A stretch of DNA of 64,000 bases. Origin: a filamentous cyanobacterium ESFC-1 (GTDB lineage: Bacteria > Cyanobacteriota > Cyanobacteriia > Cyanobacteriales > Spirulinaceae). The position numbers were made by a program, and so were the translations under genes. Positions 1 through 9,039 of this stretch are shown here, piece by piece. The notes beneath the pieces were generated by a model. The model was given only the letters and a program-made list of their open reading frames with translations. It ran no database searches and was not told where the DNA came from. Within the stretch, counting starts at the first letter, position 1. Every line of letters begins with the position of its first letter. The stretch lies in assembly GCA_000380225.1 (NCBI GenBank), contig KB904821.1:4745683-4809682 (forward strand). Direction: 5' to 3'.

Positions 1-114
1 TTCGTTGCTGAAATCGGGACGTTGTAAGAACTTATTGAGTTTTTTGCGTTTATTTAAAAAAATTATAAATTACCACTTTATTTTTAAGTTTTAGTCAATA
101 CATTAGGACATTGC

Positions 115-135
115 GTAGGGTGGGCATCGCCCACC
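115..135 (+). repeat. GTAG-hairpin repeat (REP-like)
   Basis: GTAG is followed at once by a short hairpin (GGTGGGC paired with GCCCACC). The same layout, tetranucleotide plus hairpin, recurs in many intergenic spaces of this window. The rest of positions 1-300 holds no convincing gene. Confidence 0.5.
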
Positions 136-300
136 ATCTCTAGTGTTGAGCTTATGCTTGGTATCTTAAGCCGCGATCGTAGCGCTATAACTAGGCTAAA
201 ATCTACGTTATACTTTGAGTTATATTGATGCAATCCGTCTATTACTTTTTTTAGCCTTGATTTTTTCACTTTGAATATTTCAGGTATCTTTTAATCCAAA

Positions 301-930
301 ATGTTTAACACGATCGTTAATCCTTTGTTACTCAATCGACTTTATACTCATCCTGAATTATACTCCGAACAAACCCACCAACAATTTACAATTACAAATG
401 TAGATTGGTCGCTTTACAAATCGCTATTAACAGACTTAGGTGATGACTTTGCGGGATTGAGAGTATATTATTTAGACGGAAAACTAGAATTAATAATGCC
501 CAGCCGTCAGCATGAGATAATTAAGGATAACATTGGGCGATTATTAGGAATTTATCTAGAAGAAAATCGTATTCGTTTCTATGGGTTGGGTTCGACAACC
601 TTTAAGAATGAAGCTCAACAGCGAGGTGCAGAACCTGATGTTTCTTTCTGTATTGATAATAACAAAACCTTGCCAGATATTGCGATCGAAGTGGTTTTAA
701 CCAGTGGAGGAATTGATAAGCTTGATATTTATCGAGGTTTGGGGGTAGCAGAAGTTTGGTTTTGGCAAGACAATCGCTTTTCGATTTATCAATTGCAAAC
801 TCAAGGTTATGAGTTGCTTGAGTGTAGTCATTTTTTACCTAATCTTGACTTGAATTTGCTCGCAACTTATGTCAATTATACAGAACCATTGGAAGCAATG
901 TTGGACTATCGACAAGCCTTGCAAAATTAA
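301..930 (+). CDS. Uma2 family (DUF820) endonuclease-like protein
   Basis: This 209-residue protein belongs to the Uma2/DUF820 family, which has a PD-(D/E)XK nuclease fold and is greatly expanded in cyanobacteria. Visible family marks are the YLDGKLELI strand region (residues 57-65), the acidic residue D113 in an EPDVSF motif, E130 in IAIEVV, and K140 close behind, followed by the Y-x-G-V-x-E-V-W-F segment near 144-154. Family members have been proposed to be nucleases tied to mobile DNA, but a cellular role is not established. It stands alone, upstream of a convergent peptidase gene. The start is the first ATG of the frame. At least two other full-length members and one fragment lie within 13 kb. 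Confidence 0.85.
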   Translation: MFNTIVNPLLLNRLYTHPELYSEQTHQQFTITNVDWSLYKSLLTDLGDDFAGLRVYYLDGKLELIMPSRQHEIIKDNIGRLLGIYLEENRIRFYGLGSTTFKNEAQQRGAEPDVSFCIDNNKTLPDIAIEVVLTSGGIDKLDIYRGLGVAEVWFWQDNRFSIYQLQTQGYELLECSHFLPNLDLNLLATYVNYTEPLEAMLDYRQALQN

Positions 931-1031
931 GTTAAAGTAATCAGTTTTGCGCTACATTTATTTTTGAGTTTTCTTTGATTGCCAAGTCAATTTGTGGGGA
1001 AGTCATAATACATCATCAGCCGAATCAGGTC

Positions 1032-2066
1032 TTATTCATTCACTAAACTCTCAATCGTGCGCTGCAATCCTGCCACAACCTGCGCCAGGCGATCGCCATC
1101 AATTCGATCTGTAGTATCCTGCATAGTATGATACTGCTGATAGCGAAAAGGAGCTGTATCCGTCACCATTAACGCCGGATAATCCATTTGCCAAAATGAC
1201 CAATGATCCGACCAACCCACTCCTGGAATATTTCCCGGAAGTGCCACCCCTTCAGAGGGAAAATTGGTATGACTGCGGAAGTTTTTAATTACTTTTCTAA
1301 TTAAAGACTCGGAGTTTAAATTACCTACAAAAGCAATAAAATTCCCGGCATGAGGATAAACTTTATCCAATAAACCTAAAGGATAATCTTGCGTTTTGGG
1401 TTCATCGGAATAATAGCCCATTGTTTCTAAACTCAGCATCGCCACAACATTTTCTTGACGTTCTTTACACCCCTTTGCATATACCAAACTTCCCATGTTT
1501 TCTGTCCAGAAAAAGGGCGGTTCTTCGTTGGTAAATTCAACAAATCGTAAAGTTCGCTTGACTTCTTTGCCTGCAAATACTTTTGCCAATGCCAAGACTG
1601 CGGCTGTTCCAGTGCCATTATCATTTGCCCCCGGACTTCCGACCACCGAATCATAATGTGCGCCCACAATAACAATTTCATCGGGGTTTTGACTGCCTTT
1701 GATTTCAACTTCTAAGTTAGTAAACTGTTTTTCGTAAACTTCGTAAGTTTGGCGTTTGACTTGATAGCCAATTTCAGAAAGAGATTGTTCTAAAAAATTC
1801 TCTGCGGTTACTAAATTATCGTAAAAGATGTAATTATGTTCGCCAATTTCATCGGCAATAAAATTTATATTTTGCATTAATTCAGTCTTGATTAATGCTT
1901 CTTCGGAAGTAAGCGGTTGCAACTCTCCGATATAAACTTTTCCTGGCATAAAGATTACCTTTGACCATATCCAAATAGATAATCCCAGAAGTACAATTAA
2001 GCCTATAGCAAGGCGAATCAAGGCAGCTTTGGTAATCCACTTTTTCGGGCGTTTAGTTCGTTTCAT
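1032..2066 (-). CDS. Membrane-anchored M28 family metallopeptidase
   Basis: This 344-residue protein has a basic N-terminus, one transmembrane helix (about residues 16-36), and then an M28 (aminopeptidase Y/IAP-like) catalytic domain. The zinc site is visible as AHYDS with H137 and D139, D149 in the GANDNGTG motif, the EE pair at 181-182, and a C-terminal histidine in QQYHTMQD near residue 317. M28 enzymes are co-catalytic di-zinc exopeptidases. With the single N-terminal anchor the domain probably faces the periplasm or outside. The product is typical in length for a one-domain M28 protein. It is transcribed convergently with the upstream Uma2 gene. Its substrate cannot be told from sequence. 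Confidence 0.9.
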   Translation of the reverse strand: MKRTKRPKKWITKAALIRLAIGLIVLLGLSIWIWSKVIFMPGKVYIGELQPLTSEEALIKTELMQNINFIADEIGEHNYIFYDNLVTAENFLEQSLSEIGYQVKRQTYEVYEKQFTNLEVEIKGSQNPDEIVIVGAHYDSVVGSPGANDNGTGTAAVLALAKVFAGKEVKRTLRFVEFTNEEPPFFWTENMGSLVYAKGCKERQENVVAMLSLETMGYYSDEPKTQDYPLGLLDKVYPHAGNFIAFVGNLNSESLIRKVIKNFRSHTNFPSEGVALPGNIPGVGWSDHWSFWQMDYPALMVTDTAPFRYQQYHTMQDTTDRIDGDRLAQVVAGLQRTIESLVNE

Positions 2067-2120
2067 CAGAAAAAGTATTATAAATCCAGCAATTAAGGAA
2101 TTTTATCAGCCGAGTCAACC

Positions 2121-2248
2121 CTAGTGCTGTGACACATCTTAAACGGTGGGTTACGGCGGATAGCTAGATTACAGTCATAGCATAGATTCTAGCCACCTAA
2201 CCCACCCTACGCGCTTAGCCTCATTTTAGCTGTGTCACAACACTACAG
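2121..2248. mobile_element. MITE-like element with 14 bp terminal inverted repeats
   Basis: About 125 bp bounded by AGTGCTGTGACACA (2123-2136) and TGTGTCACAACACT (2231-2244), inverted repeats with one mismatch. Inside lies a second inverted pair, GTGGGTTA and TAACCCAC. It contains no open frame. A fragment with the same terminal sequence and the neighbouring TAACCCACC stretch lies at about 12520-12557. Confidence 0.65.
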
Positions 2249-2250
2249 TT

Positions 2251-2284
2251 AAAAACCCCGGTTGTTGAGAAAACCGGGGTTTTG
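2251..2284. terminator. Bidirectional rho-independent terminator
   Basis: A strong hairpin (AAAACCCCGGTT pairing with AACCGGGGTTTT) flanked by A and T runs sits just downstream of the P-type ATPase gene. It would terminate that minus-strand transcript and could work in both directions. Confidence 0.75.
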
Positions 2285-2296
2285 ATAAGTCATAGA

Positions 2297-5104
2297 TTAC
2301 GACTTTCTTTGCCAGTGATACCAGCGAATAAACAGTTTTTCCAGTTCCACCCAGACAAACAGTAAACTACTAAACGCTAAACAAATCCCTAACTCTGAGA
2401 GGGTTAAAATTTCTGTACCGAAGAAACTGCGAAGGAATGGCACATAAACTAACATTAATTGCAGAATCGTGGTGACAGTTACAGCCCCCAATAAATAGGG
2501 ATTAGAAAACGGATTCATTTCAGCCGCGAGACGGAAATTAGAACGCACCGCGATCGCGTGACCCATTTGTGCTAAACATAACGAAGTGAAAACCATTGTC
2601 TTCCAATGATCGAAATTGTTGTAGGCAAATACCATCAAGCCAATCGAGAAAATCGCGAAAATAATCCCAATTCTGACGATATACGACCCCAAACCCCGCG
2701 CAAAAATACTTTCATCCGGGCGAAAAGGCGGACGACGCATCACATCCGGTTCGGCAGGTTCAACGGCGAGGGCTAAAGCGGGTAAACCGTCCGTGACCAG
2801 GTTCATCCAGAGGATTTGCAAGGGAATCAAAGGTACTCCCGGTAAACCCAAAATCGGCGCTGCGGCAATAGTAATCACTTCCCCCACATTACTGCCGAGA
2901 ATGTACTTGATAAAGCGGCGAATATTGCTATAAACTACCCGTCCTTCCTCGGTAGCCGCAACGATAGTGGCAAAGTTATCATCCAGCAATACCATATCGC
3001 TGGCTTCCTTGCTCACATCCGTCCCGGTAATGCCCATCGCAATGCCGATATCCGCTTGTTTGAGGGCGGGGGCATCATTGACTCCATCCCCGGTCATAGC
3101 GACGAATTTGCCTTGTTTCTGGAGGGCTTTAACAATGCGGAGTTTATGTTCGGGGGAAACCCTGGCATAGATGCTTACTCGGTCTACTTCGGCTTCTAAC
3201 TCCTCTTGAGACAAGCGTTCGAGTTCGGGGCCAGTCAGGGCCAAATCTTCAGGGTTGGCAATTCCGAGTTGCTGCGCGATCGCTGAGGCGGTAAGCTGGT
3301 GATCTCCAGTAATCATTACCGGACGAATCCCCGCTTCGCGACTGTGTTGTACGGCCACTTTCACCTCAGGCCGCGGTGCATCTAACATTCCGGTTAAACC
3401 CAACCAAATCATCTCGGTTTCTATTTCGGTTTCCTGTCCCGCTTCGGGAACATCATTCAAGTGTTTATAAGCAAAGCCCAATACCCGTAAACCCTGCTGG
3501 GCCAAGCGATTATTCCCGTCAAGGACAGCTTGGCGATTTTCTGGGGTAAGCGGTTGAATCTCATCCCCAATATGCCCTTTATGACAGCGTTCTAAAATTA
3601 ATTCTGGCGAACCCTTCGTCCACATCAAATATCCCCCAGAAGCGTCGCAAATCACGCTCATCCGCTTCCGTTCGGAGGAAAAGGGAAATTCGCCCAAACG
3701 GGGGGAATCTTGGCTGAGATTGGCTTGGGTGAGTCCCACTTTCCCCGCGAGGGAGAGTAACGCCCCTTCGGTGGGGTCGCCTAAAATTACCCATTCGGCT
3801 TCGCGAGTGGGGCCAGGAGAGGGGTTTTCCGTGTCGGTGAGGTTTTTCTGTTGCAACACCGCATCGTTACACTGTACGCAAGCTTCGAGTAACCGTTTGA
3901 GGTCTTCTTGCTTAATTACGTTAATGGTATGGTCTTGAGAGTCGCGAAACTCGCCTTGGGGGGCGTATCCTTCCCCAGTGACGCGATAAGTCCCGGTGAG
4001 GGTGTCCACGACCTGCACCACCATTTTATTTTGAGTGAGTGTCCCGGTTTTATCCGAACAGATGGTATTGACGCTTCCCAGGGTTTCGACCGCCGGAAGT
4101 TTGCGAATCAGGGCGTGTCGCTTCACCATGCGTTGCGTCCCCAAGGCCAGGGTCACGGTAATGACGGCGGGTAAGCCTTCGGGAACCACTGCAACAGCCA
4201 TACTGAGGGAAACTTCCACTAATTCTTCGAGGGGTTCAAAGTTTCCTGCTTGAAGCAAACCAAAGCCAATCACAAATACGACTAAAACCAAAGACCCGGT
4301 AACCAAAACATTACCCAACTGGGTCATCCGTTGCTGTAGCGGGGTGGGTTCGCTTTGGACTGATTGCAGCATTTCAGCGATTTTGCCCAACTGAGTCTGC
4401 ATTCCTGTGGCGGTGACGGCGACTTTAGCCCGACCTTGTACCACTTCTGTTCCAGAGAACACCATATTAACGCGATCGCCCAAACTGGTTTCGTTTTCCA
4501 GTTCGATGTCCGCTTGTTTTTTCACCGCTTCGGCTTCCCCGGTTAAAGCCGATTCTCGCACTTGCAGGTTAGAGACTTCAATCAAGCGACCATCGGCGGC
4601 GATTTGTACCCCGGCTTCGAGTAGCATAATATCCCCCGGTACGATTTCCGGGGAGTCTACTTCCAGGGTTTTGCCGTCTCGAATCACCCGGACTCTGGGG
4701 GAAGCCATTTGTTTGAGGGCGGCTAGGGCTTGTTCGGCCCGGCTTTCTTGGAGATAGCCCAAAACCCCGTTGAGAATCACAATCAGTAAAATCGCGATGG
4801 TGTCTTTAAAGGGAATCCCATCACCTGCCGTACCATTGCGAATATCAATAAAATCGAGTACCCCGGAAATAATGGCAACCGCAATCAACATCAATAGCAT
4901 GATGTTGTTGAATTGGTCGAGGAGAATTTGCCAAGAACTCCGTCCGGCGGTTTCTTCGAGTTCATTTGTCCCGTACTCTGCGAGACGATGTTGAACCGAT
5001 TGGGCGGTTAATCCTTGTTCTGCATCCGTTTGGAGTTGTGCGAGGGTTTGCGAACGAGACTGGACAAACCAGGGGGTCTGGGAATCAAGCAAAGAATTGG
5101 TCAT
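2297..5104 (-). CDS. Cation-transporting P-type ATPase (P2, Ca2+-type)
   Basis: This 935-residue protein is a full-length P2-type ATPase. The order of parts is an N-terminal cation-ATPase domain (about 10-80), TM1-2, an actuator domain with TGE at 188-190, the TM4 ion-site motif PEGLP at 308-312, the phosphorylation motif DKTGTLTQ with D351, a nucleotide-binding domain, the hinge [12 protein letters not shown], and six C-terminal helices. The length, PEGLP and the six-helix end fit SERCA/PMR1-like calcium pumps such as PacL. A Na+ or K+ pump of the same subfamily cannot be excluded. It is a single-gene unit with a terminator just behind it. The ORFs antisense to it are shadows. Confidence 0.92.
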   Translation of the reverse strand: MTNSLLDSQTPWFVQSRSQTLAQLQTDAEQGLTAQSVQHRLAEYGTNELEETAGRSSWQILLDQFNNIMLLMLIAVAIISGVLDFIDIRNGTAGDGIPFKDTIAILLIVILNGVLGYLQESRAEQALAALKQMASPRVRVIRDGKTLEVDSPEIVPGDIMLLEAGVQIAADGRLIEVSNLQVRESALTGEAEAVKKQADIELENETSLGDRVNMVFSGTEVVQGRAKVAVTATGMQTQLGKIAEMLQSVQSEPTPLQQRMTQLGNVLVTGSLVLVVFVIGFGLLQAGNFEPLEELVEVSLSMAVAVVPEGLPAVITVTLALGTQRMVKRHALIRKLPAVETLGSVNTICSDKTGTLTQNKMVVQVVDTLTGTYRVTGEGYAPQGEFRDSQDHTINVIKQEDLKRLLEACVQCNDAVLQQKNLTDTENPSPGPTREAEWVILGDPTEGALLSLAGKVGLTQANLSQDSPRLGEFPFSSERKRMSVICDASGGYLMWTKGSPELILERCHKGHIGDEIQPLTPENRQAVLDGNNRLAQQGLRVLGFAYKHLNDVPEAGQETEIETEMIWLGLTGMLDAPRPEVKVAVQHSREAGIRPVMITGDHQLTASAIAQQLGIANPEDLALTGPELERLSQEELEAEVDRVSIYARVSPEHKLRIVKALQKQGKFVAMTGDGVNDAPALKQADIGIAMGITGTDVSKEASDMVLLDDNFATIVAATEEGRVVYSNIRRFIKYILGSNVGEVITIAAAPILGLPGVPLIPLQILWMNLVTDGLPALALAVEPAEPDVMRRPPFRPDESIFARGLGSYIVRIGIIFAIFSIGLMVFAYNNFDHWKTMVFTSLCLAQMGHAIAVRSNFRLAAEMNPFSNPYLLGAVTVTTILQLMLVYVPFLRSFFGTEILTLSELGICLAFSSLLFVWVELEKLFIRWYHWQRKS

Positions 5105-5138
5105 TCTGTAATGTTGTAGCGTTGGGGCGAAAATCGAG

Positions 5139-5604
5139 TTGACAACTCTCCGTCCTGAAGGAGCGGAGATTCTCGTTTCTTTCAGGTTGCCTCTTAACTA
5201 GACTTTGGATCGACAGACACCTAAATATCTTCCCCTTAGTCCCCGCTACTACCGACTCAACGAGCGTTTTATTTCTTGGTTTCTAGTCCAAGATACGTCC
5301 TGCCCGGACGCAGAAAGTATGTTTTCACAACTGCTCCTTCAAAGTTTTACAACAGCAAGGATTGTGCTGAAAACCCCTTACTTTAACTATTGAGTTGGTT
5401 AGGTTTGTTGTAGTGCGGCCCACATTACTGGTCACTCGCACACCTAATATTATAATATAAAGCCGTCCTATAAGCGCGCCCGTCCCCGCGTCGCCGTAAG
5501 CGTCGAGACCCCGCGCCGCCGTAAGGCGCAAGGGAATGCTCGACAAGACAGGCGCAAGGGAACGCTCGGCAAGACAGGACGGGGCTTTAAACCCAGAATT
5601 TTTG
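5139..5604 (-). mobile_element. Non-autonomous IS200/IS605-type element (IS608-like ends)
   Basis: Read on the minus strand, this stretch begins right after TTAC (complement of 5605-5608) with CAAAAATTCTGGGT and ends at TCAA (complement of 5139-5142), next to a hairpin (CTCCG with CGGAG). TTAC on the left and TCAA on the right are the cleavage sites known for IS608-type elements. No tnpA or tnpB lies inside. A shorter relative with the same ends lies at 37691-37929. Near the left end a GC-rich palindromic repeat (5488-5570) interrupts the loop of the end hairpin. Confidence 0.6.
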
Positions 5605-5960
5605 GTAAGCAATTACCGACGACGAAACGAGACACATCTCATGCGTCAGATTCTCTTTCTCGATCCTATCTGGCCAAAGGGATTTCTGTGTGAAGTCGCG
5701 ATCGCGCCTCGTTCCCCTAACTTGCCTCAAAGCCTTATCATGGTGTCATTCTGGGCAATTTGTAAGCTTTTTAAAGTCCGGTGTGAAGTGGTTGCTTTAG
5801 GGGTTGTTGGTGATTGGCTGAAGTTCTAGGCTTGAGAAACGTTCTGGACAAACATAACAACTGTTATGGACTATTAAAGTTGATAACGGGTGGGTTGATT
5901 GGACTGACCATTTGCAATTAATGTGGAATTTGAATTGAACGGGTCATTTTTAGGTTACTT
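5605..5960. other. Intergenic region without a supported gene
   Basis: An open frame runs from 5536 to 5829, but it starts inside the mobile element, has no recognisable domain, and I see no ribosome binding site that argues for it. I treat the stretch as non-coding. Confidence 0.5.
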
Positions 5961-6539
5961 TTATTCCTCAAACCCTCCCAAAATAACCTCCTCATAAATC
6001 AATTCAATCGGACAACTCAAACCCACACTTTCCCATGTCACCTCATCCCCTTCTTTGTAAACATAAAGCTCCCACACCCCTGTCTCATTCCGTCGAAACA
6101 CCTCAATCAACATCTCCTCTGCGCTAACTAAAGCGTATTCCTTGAGCGTTTCAAGCTGACGGTAATTTTGAAACTTCTTCCCTCTATCGACTGCTTCTGT
6201 CCCAGGAGACAAAACCTCAACAATCAAGCAAGGATAACGAATCACCATCCGAGCGCGTCGGTCTCGCTCATCGCAAGTTACCATCACATCAGGGTAATGA
6301 TAAGCTTCTGCTGCGGCTATCTCTACCTTCGCATCTGCCATCTGCACCTTGCATCCCTTTCCCCGCAGATGGTTTTTCAAAAGAGTGGTCAAATTCACCG
6401 CTAGGTCATTGTGGGGAATTGTTCCCCCCGTCATCGCTACCACTTCCCCCTTAAAATATTCGTATTTCAGGGGTTGTTGGGCTTCCCAGTCTAAGTATTC
6501 TGGGGGACTCATTCGGTGGTAATTCGATACAGCAACCAT
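5961..6539 (-). CDS. Uma2 family (DUF820) endonuclease-like protein
   Basis: This 192-residue Uma2-family protein is closer to the family consensus than the one at 301-930. It begins with the MSPPEYLDWE N-terminal motif, then YEYFKGEVVAMTGG (residues 26-39), which is the conserved G-E-x-x-x-M-x-G segment. The putative PD-(D/E)XK residues are D84 in YPDVMV, E108 in LIVEVLSP, and K121/K122 in the GKKFQNYR helix. Function is unknown beyond the predicted nuclease fold. It is a lone gene between the decayed element and a stretch holding an Uma2 fragment. Confidence 0.88.
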   Translation of the reverse strand: MVAVSNYHRMSPPEYLDWEAQQPLKYEYFKGEVVAMTGGTIPHNDLAVNLTTLLKNHLRGKGCKVQMADAKVEIAAAEAYHYPDVMVTCDERDRRARMVIRYPCLIVEVLSPGTEAVDRGKKFQNYRQLETLKEYALVSAEEMLIEVFRRNETGVWELYVYKEGDEVTWESVGLSCPIELIYEEVILGGFEE

Positions 6540-6677
6540 GTTGACTTCCTAATAAATAGCTTCTTTGATTTGAGGTTTGAATTTTAATATAATATTTTCA
6601 TGTTGAACGTAAACTCGAATCTACGTTTTTCTCAATAACATCTCTATCGCCCTAATCAAGGCAGAGCCTTGTTTTTT

Positions 6678-6704
6678 CGTTCCCAGGTACAACCTAGGAA
6701 CGAG
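6678..6704. repeat. Short palindromic intergenic repeat
   Basis: Near-perfect hairpin of the form CGTTCCCAGGT-ACA-ACCTAGGAACG. A second, slightly diverged copy lies at about 20754-20782, in both cases just outside a nuclease-like gene. Confidence 0.55.
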
Positions 6705-6763
6705 GCTCAAATACTATCTACTTATCAAAAGTGAATCCTTAATTGATATTTAGACTTCTGAGT

Positions 6764-6874
6764 TTAAGCAGAACCCAGGTTGAAAACTTCCTGAGCAGAC
6801 AATGAGTTTTCGGGATACCAGCTAATAAATTCGTCAAAGCTGTATAATTTGGGTTCAACTTTGGCAGGAGTCAT
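6764..6874 (-). pseudogene. Truncated Uma2 family gene (N-terminal remnant)
   Basis: A 36-codon frame on the minus strand begins MTPAKVEPKLYSFDEFISW and continues YPENS before running into unrelated sequence and a stop. The L-Y-x-F-x-E-F-x-x-W-Y-P-E-N-S pattern is the usual opening of cyanobacterial Uma2 proteins, which normally continue for another 150-170 residues including the nuclease motifs. All of that is absent, so I read this as the stub of a deleted Uma2 gene. It lies about 220 bases upstream of an intact member. The resemblance is from memory of the family and was not computed. Confidence 0.5.
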
Positions 6875-6977
6875 AAATCGTTTTGATATGATTTTGAGTG
6901 TTTGTGATTCAAAATATAGTTATTCAGTATTAAATTAAGTTGTGAATAGTGACTTGAGAATTAATGCAATCTGGCTT

Positions 6978-7019
6978 TTTGCCCTCACCCCAAACCCCTC
7001 TCCCACGGTAGAGGGGCTT
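6978..7019. repeat. Dispersed repeat with CCCTCACCCC / GAGGGGCT arms
   Basis: The motif CCCTCACCCCAAACCCCTCT followed by CCCACGG and GAGGGGCTT recurs, sometimes inverted, at about 25856-25899, 31609-31640 and 38979-39025, always between genes. Confidence 0.6.
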
Positions 7020-7115
7020 ACTGTTTGTTGTTATTTGTCTTGAAAGTATTATTGTTTGGTTTGCTGCAATCTTGATTCTCTGGTCACAAAGATGCCCAAA
7101 TTATCTTATGCCGAT

Positions 7116-8312
7116 TTAAGATAACAAACGCCAACATTCCGTCGCGATCGCGAAGTCTTCTTGAGCGCGAATTACGACAACCCGAATGGTAGAATCAGGA
7201 GTGGAGATTTCTGCATCAACGGGATTTTCAGCATTTTTGGCTTCATCTAGCTTTAAACCCATATTGATGAAGGCTTGACAGGTTTGGCTGCGAATTATGG
7301 CGCTATGCTCTCCTAAACCTCCAGTAAAGACTAAGGCATCTAAGCCTCCCAATACCCCAAACATAGCCCCCACCTGACGACGCAAGCGGTGGAGATAAAC
7401 ATCAAAAGCAAGTTTGGCTTGGGTGTTTCCTTCTTCAATGGCGGCTAAAATCTGCCGTAAATCGTTACTAATTCCCGATACCCCTTTCAATCCCGATTCT
7501 TTATTGAGTATGCGGTTTAAATCTTCAACGTTCTCTCCTTGGCGCAATAAATGGATGAGAATGCCAGGGTCAAGAGAACCCGACCTACTTCCCATCATCA
7601 AGCCTTCGAGGGGCGTGTAGCCCATTGTGGTGTCGATACAAGCGCCATTTTGCACTGCTGCGAGGGAAGCCCCGTTTCCCAGGTGACAGGTGATTAAATT
7701 TTGGGGTTTTTTGCCGATAATTTGCCCGACTCTTTGAGCGCAGTATTGATGAGAAATGCCGTGGAAACCGTAGCGACGAATCCCTTGCTCGAAATATTGG
7801 TAGGGAATGGGGTAAACGGCTGATTTTAGCGGAATTGTGCTGTGAAATGCCGTATCAAAAACAGCAACTTGGGGAATATCCGGTAATTTTTGTCTCAGGG
7901 CTTGAATGCCTTGCAAATTAATGGGATTATGTTCGGGAGCGAGGGGAATGAGAGACGCGATCGCATCCTCGACTTCTGGCGTAATTTTAACGGCTTCTCG
8001 GTACTTTTCGCCACCATGTACCACCCGATGTCCTACCCCATCAATGTCGCTGAGAGATTCAATAACTTTGGTTTCTCCTTGATATAAAGTATCGAGGAGT
8101 TTTGCCATTACGGTTTCGCGATTTTGACTGGGTAATTCTAGTTCTAATTCTGCCCCCGATTGACATTCAACGCTGATTTGAGCAGTGTCTTTTTGCCAAT
8201 CGATTTTACCTTCCCACAGGGGAACAGGAGGTTCTGCGGGTAAGGTATTTTCGAGTTTATATAAGGCGCTTTTTTGACTGCTTGACCCGGCGTTTAATAC
8301 TAGAATTTTCAT
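7116..8312 (-). CDS. ackA: Acetate kinase
   Basis: This 398-residue protein is acetate kinase (ATP + acetate to ADP + acetyl phosphate), a cytosolic enzyme of the ASKHA superfamily working with phosphotransacetylase in acetate metabolism. All family signatures are present: the phosphate-1 loop LVLNAGSSSQKSALY at the N-terminus, GHRVVHGGEKY, FDTAFHSTIP, the HLGNGAS adenosine motif, TTMGYTPLEGLMMGSRSG around the catalytic arginine, and FTGGLGEHSA near the C-terminus. The length is normal. It stands alone; no pta gene is visible nearby. The start is the ATG giving MKILVLNAGSSS, the standard N-terminus. Confidence 0.97.
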   Translation of the reverse strand: MKILVLNAGSSSQKSALYKLENTLPAEPPVPLWEGKIDWQKDTAQISVECQSGAELELELPSQNRETVMAKLLDTLYQGETKVIESLSDIDGVGHRVVHGGEKYREAVKITPEVEDAIASLIPLAPEHNPINLQGIQALRQKLPDIPQVAVFDTAFHSTIPLKSAVYPIPYQYFEQGIRRYGFHGISHQYCAQRVGQIIGKKPQNLITCHLGNGASLAAVQNGACIDTTMGYTPLEGLMMGSRSGSLDPGILIHLLRQGENVEDLNRILNKESGLKGVSGISNDLRQILAAIEEGNTQAKLAFDVYLHRLRRQVGAMFGVLGGLDALVFTGGLGEHSAIIRSQTCQAFINMGLKLDEAKNAENPVDAEISTPDSTIRVVVIRAQEDFAIATECWRLLS

Positions 8313-8313
8313 A

Positions 8314-8357
8314 GTTATTGGTTATTGGTTATTGGTTGTTGGTTGTTGGTTGTTGGG
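8314..8357 (+). repeat. Heptamer tandem repeat array (short)
   Basis: About six tandem copies of GGTTATT/GGTTGTT lie directly upstream of ackA. Larger arrays of the same heptamers occur elsewhere in the window. Confidence 0.8.
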
Positions 8358-8719
8358 TTTCACTTCGTTCTGCCCAACCTACTACTACTGAAATCCTTGT
8401 CTAACATAGCGTTTAACTTTTTTAAAAGTCCACCTTTTAGGGAACAAGTTTGGAGACCCTCTTTTTGGAGAACACCTCCCATCAAGACAAATAACCAATA
8501 ACTAATAACAAAGAACCAGTCAATCCTCGCACCAACGTTCCCGCGATTCGGCTGATAACTGAAAAAGTAGGTTGGGTTGAGGGACGAAACCCAACATCAA
8601 CCCAAATCTACATCGAAATTACTTTGGTCAATCCAAATTACGAGGTTCAGAAAATAACTGTTTTCGGGATTGATTTATAAAATCGATGTTGGGTTTCACT
8701 TCGTTCTACCCAACCTACA
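8353..8719. repeat. Three GTAG-type REP hairpins in a gene-free stretch
   Basis: Hairpins with GTTGGG / CCCAAC arms and an adjoining GTAG lie at about 8353-8382, 8567-8594 and 8687-8719, the first and third in one orientation and the second in the other. The remaining sequence between 8358 and 8751 shows no gene. Confidence 0.6.
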
Positions 8720-8751
8720 ATTTGACAACGACAACTGATGACTGAAAAAAG

Positions 8752-8958
8752 CTATCGAGTGGCTTCGTTTGCAACAACCGCACCACCAATGGCCGCGATC
8801 GCGCCCCAACCGACGATCGCGGGGATGGTAGTCTGGGGAGAGGTAATCTGGGATTTATAGCGCATACAGGCTTCTGCGGCTTGGGGTTGAGACAGAAGCA
8901 GACAGCCTGCTGCGGTGGCGATCGCGAAACTACTCTTGGTCAAAAATTGTGCTTTCAT
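8752..8958 (-). CDS. Small exported hypothetical protein
   Basis: A 68-residue protein with a lysine-containing start, a hydrophobic core (FAIATAAGCLLLSQ) and an AEA-like cleavage site, so probably a secreted or membrane-bound small protein. After a short polar stretch comes a second hydrophobic, glycine/alanine-rich segment (AIVGWGAIAAIGGAVVA) that could span the membrane. I do not recognise the family. It is divergent from the K+ channel gene starting at 9040, with about 80 bases between them that must hold both promoters. Confidence 0.55.
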   Translation of the reverse strand: MKAQFLTKSSFAIATAAGCLLLSQPQAAEACMRYKSQITSPQTTIPAIVGWGAIAAIGGAVVANEATR

Positions 8959-9039
8959 AGTTGTTTGGGATAATAGCGATTAAGTCGATTTTAGATCGCG
9001 TTGCTGAGTGCGATCGCATTTTTGGATACAACCTTCCCC

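Noticed and set aside
2967..4994. Several plus-strand ORFs across the P-type ATPase gene
   Set aside because: They are antisense shadows of a strongly conserved coding region.
5536..5829. A 97-codon ORF after the decayed element
   Set aside because: It starts inside the element, has no recognisable domain and no supporting ribosome binding site.
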